From contig NZ_CAMGYZ010000001.1 in the NCBI RefSeq assembly GCF_946151055.1, positions 310,001-374,000 of the forward strand: a DNA stretch of 64,000 nucleotides, read 5' to 3'. Under the pieces are notes generated by a model. It saw only the letters and a program-made list of their open reading frames with translations, did not search any database and had not been told where the DNA came from. The stretch is from Bacillus sp. Marseille-Q3570 (lineage in GTDB: Bacteria > Bacillota > Bacilli > Bacillales > Fictibacillaceae). The translations under genes and the position numbers were made by a program. This document shows positions 60,093 through 64,000 of the stretch, one piece after another (the first letter of the stretch is position 1; each line of letters starts with the position of its first letter).

Positions 60093-61820
60093 TCATGAAC
60101 TGATTTTTGCGTCGTCTGCATATTGAATCATTTCCTTTGCATGACGCTTGGTCAAATCCGTTACTTCCACTCCCGAAATCATCCTTGCGATTTCTTTTAC
60201 TTTTTCATCAAACGACAGTGGTTTTACGATGGTCAATGTCCGATCCTTTTTGATGTTTTTTTCAATATAAAGGTGGCGGTCTGCCATTGCAGCAACCTGC
60301 GGCAGGTGAGTTATACATAGAACCTGTGAACCTGCCGACAGTTTCTGGATTTTTTCTGCAATCGCTTGTGCAACTCTTCCGCTCACTCCAGTATCTACTT
60401 CATCAAAAATGATTGACGCAATTTCCTGTTGATTTGAGAATATCGCTTTTAATGCCAGGATAATCCTTGACAACTCTCCACCTGAGGCAATTTTAGCAAG
60501 TGGTTTCAACGGTTCTCCAGGGTTAGTGGAGATAAGGAATTCGACTTCATCCATTCCGCTTTTCGTAAAATGTACAGTCTTCCCATCGATTTCCGTAGTG
60601 ATATTTGATGCGCTAGTTGTCGGCTTAAAGGATACCTTGAACGTTGTTTTTTCCATATAAAGATCTTTCAGTTGTTGATGTATTTTCTTCTCCAATTTCT
60701 CTGCAGTCTTTTTTCTTAGTATGGATAATTGCTTTGCTTCTAAGTATAAATCTTTTCCGATTTCGTTCATCTCTTCTTTCAAAACTTTAATACGATCATC
60801 TTTATTGGTGAAGGTATCAAGTTCTTCTTCAATACGTGAACTATATTCCAAAATTTCCTCGACTGAATTCCCATATTTACGTTTCAAGGTATTGATTTCA
60901 TGCAGACGTTCCTCAATGACATCCAGACGGCCAGGATCGAATTCCATCGTATCGACATAGTTCCTGAGTTGATGTGCTGAGTCTTCCAGCGTATAATAAG
61001 CATTCGTCACAGATTCCTGAATCGGCTTTAATTCAGAATCATACTCTGAAACATCTTCAAGATGACTCATTGCCAGACCTAATATATCAATGCCCTTTTG
61101 TTCACCGTATAATGCCTGATAAGCATCGTTGACAGATTGGTACAGCCGTTCGAAGTTGCTCAATCTTTGTTGTTCCTCTTGTAATTCTCCATCCTCATTC
61201 GGCTGCAGTTTTGCTTGATCGATCTCTTCAAGCTGATATTGGATCAAATCGATCCGATGAGCCATTTCCTGCTCATTTTCGGTCAACTGCTTCAATTGCT
61301 TCTGCACATCTATGTATCGCTTGTACAATAGGTGATACTCAGTCAGAGTGCGCTTCAATTCAGCCGAATGATACTGGTCCAACAGAGCTAAATGTTTATC
61401 ACTTTGCATTAAAAACTGATGTTCATGTTGACCGTGAATATCAATGAGAGATTGTCCAATTTCACGAAGAATCGCTAATGTGACCAGTTTACCGTTCACA
61501 CGGCAAATACTCTTACCGGAACTCGTCATATCTCGTTTAAGCACAATCATCCCGTCAGCTACCTCAATCCCAAGCTCAAGTGCTTTATCAATTACAGGAT
61601 GGTCTTCCCGAATATAAAATAGCCCTTCAATCTCTGCACGATCCGTTCCATGGCGGACGTACTCAGATGAACCGCGCCCGCCAATCAATAGACCAATTGC
61701 ATCAATGATTATGGATTTACCAGCACCTGTTTCCCCCGTCAATACAGTCAAGCCGTCTTCAAACGGCACTGTAACTTCTTCTATGATCGCAAAATTTCTA
61801 ATTGAAATTTCGGTAAGCAT
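60093..61820 (-). CDS. recN: DNA repair protein RecN
   Basis: SMC-like ATPase of 575 residues for double-strand-break repair. Walker A in VLTGETGAGKSIIIDAIGLL near the N-terminus, a long coiled-coil arm (about 150-370), the signature LKPLAKIASGGELSRIILAL and Walker B IIFDEVDTGVSGRVAQAIAE near the C-terminus. The N-terminus MLTEISIRNFAIIEEV is typical. GGAGGGGAAAC lies upstream of the ATG. It starts 19 nt after the argR stop and is probably co-transcribed with it; the argR-recN pair is conserved in Bacillus. Confidence 0.97.
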   Translation of the reverse strand: MLTEISIRNFAIIEEVTVPFEDGLTVLTGETGAGKSIIIDAIGLLIGGRGSSEYVRHGTDRAEIEGLFYIREDHPVIDKALELGIEVADGMIVLKRDMTSSGKSICRVNGKLVTLAILREIGQSLIDIHGQHEHQFLMQSDKHLALLDQYHSAELKRTLTEYHLLYKRYIDVQKQLKQLTENEQEMAHRIDLIQYQLEEIDQAKLQPNEDGELQEEQQRLSNFERLYQSVNDAYQALYGEQKGIDILGLAMSHLEDVSEYDSELKPIQESVTNAYYTLEDSAHQLRNYVDTMEFDPGRLDVIEERLHEINTLKRKYGNSVEEILEYSSRIEEELDTFTNKDDRIKVLKEEMNEIGKDLYLEAKQLSILRKKTAEKLEKKIHQQLKDLYMEKTTFKVSFKPTTSASNITTEIDGKTVHFTKSGMDEVEFLISTNPGEPLKPLAKIASGGELSRIILALKAIFSNQQEIASIIFDEVDTGVSGRVAQAIAEKIQKLSAGSQVLCITHLPQVAAMADRHLYIEKNIKKDRTLTIVKPLSFDEKVKEIARMISGVEVTDLTKRHAKEMIQYADDAKISS

Positions 61821-61839
61821 GTTTCCCCTCCTCCTAACA

Positions 61840-62289
61840 TTACAGCATATCTAAAAATTGACGTGTAATTTCAGGGCTGTCCTGAGGAGATCGACAAATG
61901 ATCAATATCGTATCGTCACCGCAGATCGTACCCATTATTTCTTCCCAGTCAAGGTTATCGATAAGTGCACCTACCGCATTGGCATTACCGGGTAATGTTT
62001 TCATGACGATGAGATGATCTGTATGATCGATATTGATGAAACTATCCGTCAAGGTCCTTTTCAATTTCTGTAACGGGTTGAACCGCTGATCAGCAGGCAG
62101 ACTGTATTTATACCTGCCATCCTGCATCGGAACCTTCACAAGATGCAATTCTTTAATGTCGCGTGACACAGTAGCTTGTGTCACATTAAAGCCTGCATTC
62201 TTCAATCTCTCTACAAGTTCATCTTGTGTATCGATATCGAAATTCGTAATGATTTCTCTGATTTTTATATGTCTTTGTCCTTTATTCAT
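61840..62289 (-). CDS. argR: Arginine repressor/activator (ArgR/AhrC)
   Basis: Hexameric arginine-sensing regulator of 149 residues. The N-terminal winged helix (about 1-70; [40 protein letters not shown]) is followed by the arginine-binding, trimerising domain (about 78-149; [36 protein letters not shown]). The ATG at 62289 gives exactly the length and start of AhrC; an in-frame GTG three codons earlier coincides with the ribosome-binding site. It represses arginine synthesis and activates catabolism. Confidence 0.97.
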   Translation of the reverse strand: MNKGQRHIKIREIITNFDIDTQDELVERLKNAGFNVTQATVSRDIKELHLVKVPMQDGRYKYSLPADQRFNPLQKLKRTLTDSFINIDHTDHLIVMKTLPGNANAVGALIDNLDWEEIMGTICGDDTILIICRSPQDSPEITRQFLDML

Positions 62290-62547
62290 CTGAATCACTC
62301 CACAAATTTATACACACATGTATATGCCTATCATATATGAAGAAGTGAAAATTGTACATCTTTTGTGAATAAACATGAATATTGCTGTATATTGTGTTGT
62401 ACCCATAAAGTTCAAATGATATGCTTTCCGTATCTGCATAGAAACAACAAGCCTTAGCACAGGTTGAACCAAGTGTTGGATCGCCCGTGGAAAGGTAGTG
62501 AATTTGGAAATCAACATCATTCTTTAACAAAACCTTAAATAAAGGCT

Positions 62548-62650
62548 GTATTAGCAAACTTTGTTGATCTTGCACTTAAACTTTCTTCAGTATAAGGGCA
62601 ACTAAGGCTCGACCTACAAAAGGCTTGGTCTCGCCAAGTTTTCTTTAAAA
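62548..62650 (-). repeat. Dispersed hairpin repeat (copy 10, inverted, empty apex)
   Basis: Minus strand: AAAGAAAACTTGGCGAGACC, GTAGGTCGAGCCTTAGTTGC, CCTTATACTGAAGAAAG joined directly to TTTAAGTGCAAGATCAACAA and GTTTGCTAATACAGCC. Both arms are present with almost nothing at the apex, showing the empty form of the element. Confidence 0.88.
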
Positions 62651-62654
62651 GTCG

Positions 62655-62990
62655 TGGATTTCCGCTCCAGGTTGCTCGCTTTCCGCGGGGCGTACGGTGA
62701 GCCCACTCGTCGACTTGCGACCTCAGGAGTCTCCTTTTCAAGGAAGCATCTGTGCTCCTGCGTCTACAAGAAAGTCCTGTCGAAGCGAGCTTCCTCGTCG
62801 CATGCCTTGCGAGGAGATCATTCAGGTAGTAGGCACGCTGATCCTACAGGACAAGGAAAGCTTCAGCAGCGTTACATCGCACGAAGGAAATGCGATTTTC
62901 ATTTTCGAGGAGTCTCGCATCTTGCTCTCCAATCAACTTGCACAAAGTGAGTTTTTTAAAATGACTCAAAAGCAACAATCTTTTAGAAAG
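62655..62990. mobile_element. GC-rich Bacillaceae-type intergenic repeat
   Basis: GGATTTCCGCTCCAGG, CTTTCCGCGGGGCG, and later CTTGCTCTCCAATCAACTT are recognisable parts of a GC-rich intergenic repeat common in Bacillaceae genomes, often mis-called as short genes. It lies beside copy 10 of the hairpin repeat and is related in its CTTTCCGC core to the insert at 17393-17674. Only spurious frames are present. With copy 10 it fills most of the 800-bp gap between argR and the MurE-like gene. Confidence 0.6.
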
Positions 62991-63093
62991 AGCCTAAATA
63001 AAAAAGGGCGACCAAAATGAGTATTTTTGCTCTACAACATCCAATATCCATTGATGTTGAATCAAACACACATTTTTAGGTCCTCCCCTGTTG

Positions 63094-64000
63094 TCATTTT
63101 AAATCCACTGATTGGTTGATTAAAAACTCAATTGTCTCCAAATCCGATTCAGTTGGTAAGGAATATGTTTGTTGATAAGTTTCATGTCCTTTTCCTGTTA
63201 TCACTACCCAATCACGTGCTCCAGTGACTTCAAGCGCATATTTGATGGCTTCTGTCCTGTCTGGAATGATGATTCCTTTCTTACTCCCAACTGTTTCTCT
63301 CAATTTTTCAAGTGTATTGATCATTTCATCTTCAGACACATCATTCAAATCATCCAGAGTCAATATGAATTGATCGCTGTTTTCAGAAGAGATTTGAAGC
63401 ATATCTGCCCTTTTATCTGTATCCGCACCTCCACGAAAACCAAAAACATGGATGATATTTTCTGCTCCATAGTCTTTAGCCGCCTTTAAACAATGCATGA
63501 TCGCATTTGCTGTATGTGCATAATCGATCACAACGGTAGCATCGTTTTGGTGTTTATAGATATTGAACCTTCCCGGAACTCCTTCAAATGTTGGCAGTGC
63601 AGATAAGATATTTTCCTTTTTGATATTGAATTGTAGAGCTGTTGCATAAGCCATGCTTGCATTATATAGGTTGTGGAGACCAGGCATATTGAAAGCAATC
63701 TCGAAACTTGCACCGTTTTCACATACTTTCAAAGTCGAACTGTTGATTCCTTCGATATGAAGGTCCGCGTTTGTTGACTGTCCTATTGTATACGCTCCTA
63801 TATCGTTTTTACGTAATTCATCCACAAGCTTGCTCCCCCAAGAATCATCAGTATTGATAATTGCGAGGCCATCTTCTTTCATCTTATAGAATAGCTTGGA
63901 TTTCGTTTTGAAATAACGCTCCATCGTACCATGATAATTTAAATGATCGTGAGATAAATTCGTAAAAAGACTATAATCGAATTCGATTCCTTCTAAGCGA
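63094..64000 (-). CDS. MurE-like Mur ligase (partial, N-terminus beyond window)
   Basis: C-terminal about 301 residues of a Mur-ligase-family enzyme, open to the window edge. LFTNLSHDHLNYHGTMERYF and KSKLFYKM are central-domain motifs of MurE, and GVPGRFNIYKHQNDATVVID plus YAHTANAIMHCLKAAK and HVFGFRGGADTDKR belong to the C-terminal domain. Where true MurE enzymes have DNP(R/A) for the third amino acid, this protein reads LDDLNDVSEDE. It therefore probably adds another amino acid, or acts outside normal wall synthesis. Its position next to argR is not that of the cell-division murE. ATP-dependent, cytoplasmic. Confidence 0.8.
   Translation of the reverse strand, partial: RLEGIEFDYSLFTNLSHDHLNYHGTMERYFKTKSKLFYKMKEDGLAIINTDDSWGSKLVDELRKNDIGAYTIGQSTNADLHIEGINSSTLKVCENGASFEIAFNMPGLHNLYNASMAYATALQFNIKKENILSALPTFEGVPGRFNIYKHQNDATVVIDYAHTANAIMHCLKAAKDYGAENIIHVFGFRGGADTDKRADMLQISSENSDQFILTLDDLNDVSEDEMINTLEKLRETVGSKKGIIIPDRTEAIKYALEVTGARDWVVITGKGHETYQQTYSLPTESDLETIEFLINQSVDLK

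Noticed and set aside
62299-62420. ARG box for argR autoregulation
   Set aside because: CATGAATATT near 62370 resembles a half-site only; no convincing full operator was seen.
62654-63020. Two overlapping plus-strand frames of about 100 codons
   Set aside because: They lie within a GC-rich intergenic repeat known to give spurious genes, lack ribosome-binding sites and have low-complexity Ser/Arg-rich translations.

Overview
The window is chromosomal DNA of an endospore-forming member of the Bacillaceae (low-GC Firmicutes). It carries spo0A, spoIVB, recN and an ArgR/AhrC regulator, strong Shine-Dalgarno sites, TTG/GTG starts, and a gene order that, as I recall the Bacillus subtilis map, runs largely parallel to the argR-recN-spoIVB-spo0A-yqzF-bkd operon-yqiW-yqjA...yqjE-yqjH-yqjM-yqjN-proI-yqjP-yqjQ-yqzH segment. 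Most genes lie on the minus strand.

Left part (1-17 kb): peptidoglycan and amino-sugar salvage. murQ is followed by a sugar-ABC-transporter lipoprotein that runs off the window. Nearby is a nagA-nagB-nagR-kinase-namZ-GNAT operon with a visible promoter and a NagR (dre-type) operator. The NamZ homologue has no signal peptide, which suggests import of muropeptide sugars before cleavage. Also here are a SpoIID/LytB-type protein, fabI, an AEC permease, two MFS transporters, and a GNAT-TetR-MFS efflux operon with a palindromic operator.

Middle part (17-38 kb): yqzH, SDR, MBL-fold, proI, a RocB-like M20 protein, a glycerophosphodiester phosphodiesterase, namA, and a gapN-like dehydrogenase behind a cre-like site. 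Then come dinB leading a MoxR/DUF58/DUF4129 operon, a stand-alone sigma-70 region-3-like miniprotein, an Hpr-like MarR regulator, a PepT-like peptidase, and a methylmalonyl-CoA operon in which the B12-binding domain is fused to the epimerase.

The most notable locus (38.4-41.3 kb) is an iron-storing encapsulin island. A ferritin-like IMEF cargo protein and its encapsulin shell are followed by a [2Fe-2S] ferredoxin carrying the same LTVGSLK cargo-loading motif, but at its N-terminus. A divergent, unrecognised four-cysteine protein shares a double Fur-box control region with the ferredoxin. The island sits inside the otherwise conserved yqjA-yqjE order.

Right part (41-64 kb): an L,D-transpeptidase, a YqjA-type membrane protein, a decayed NERD-domain pseudogene, a tRNA-Arg(UCG), bacilliredoxin brxB, a zinc-binding lipoprotein with two Zur boxes, and the complete branched-chain keto-acid operon (ptb-bcd-buk-lpdV-bkdAA-bkdAB-bkdB). 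That operon is read from a sigma-54 promoter and has bkdR upstream. Then follow yqzF, spo0A, spoIVB, recN, argR, a repeat-rich spacer and a partial, non-canonical MurE-like ligase.

The intergenic regions hold an unusual repeat landscape. A dispersed hairpin element occurs about ten times, and its apex is occupied by different inserts in different copies. MITE-like palindromes are present. At least three loci carry 20-21-bp periodic arrays, each with its own unrelated core motif.
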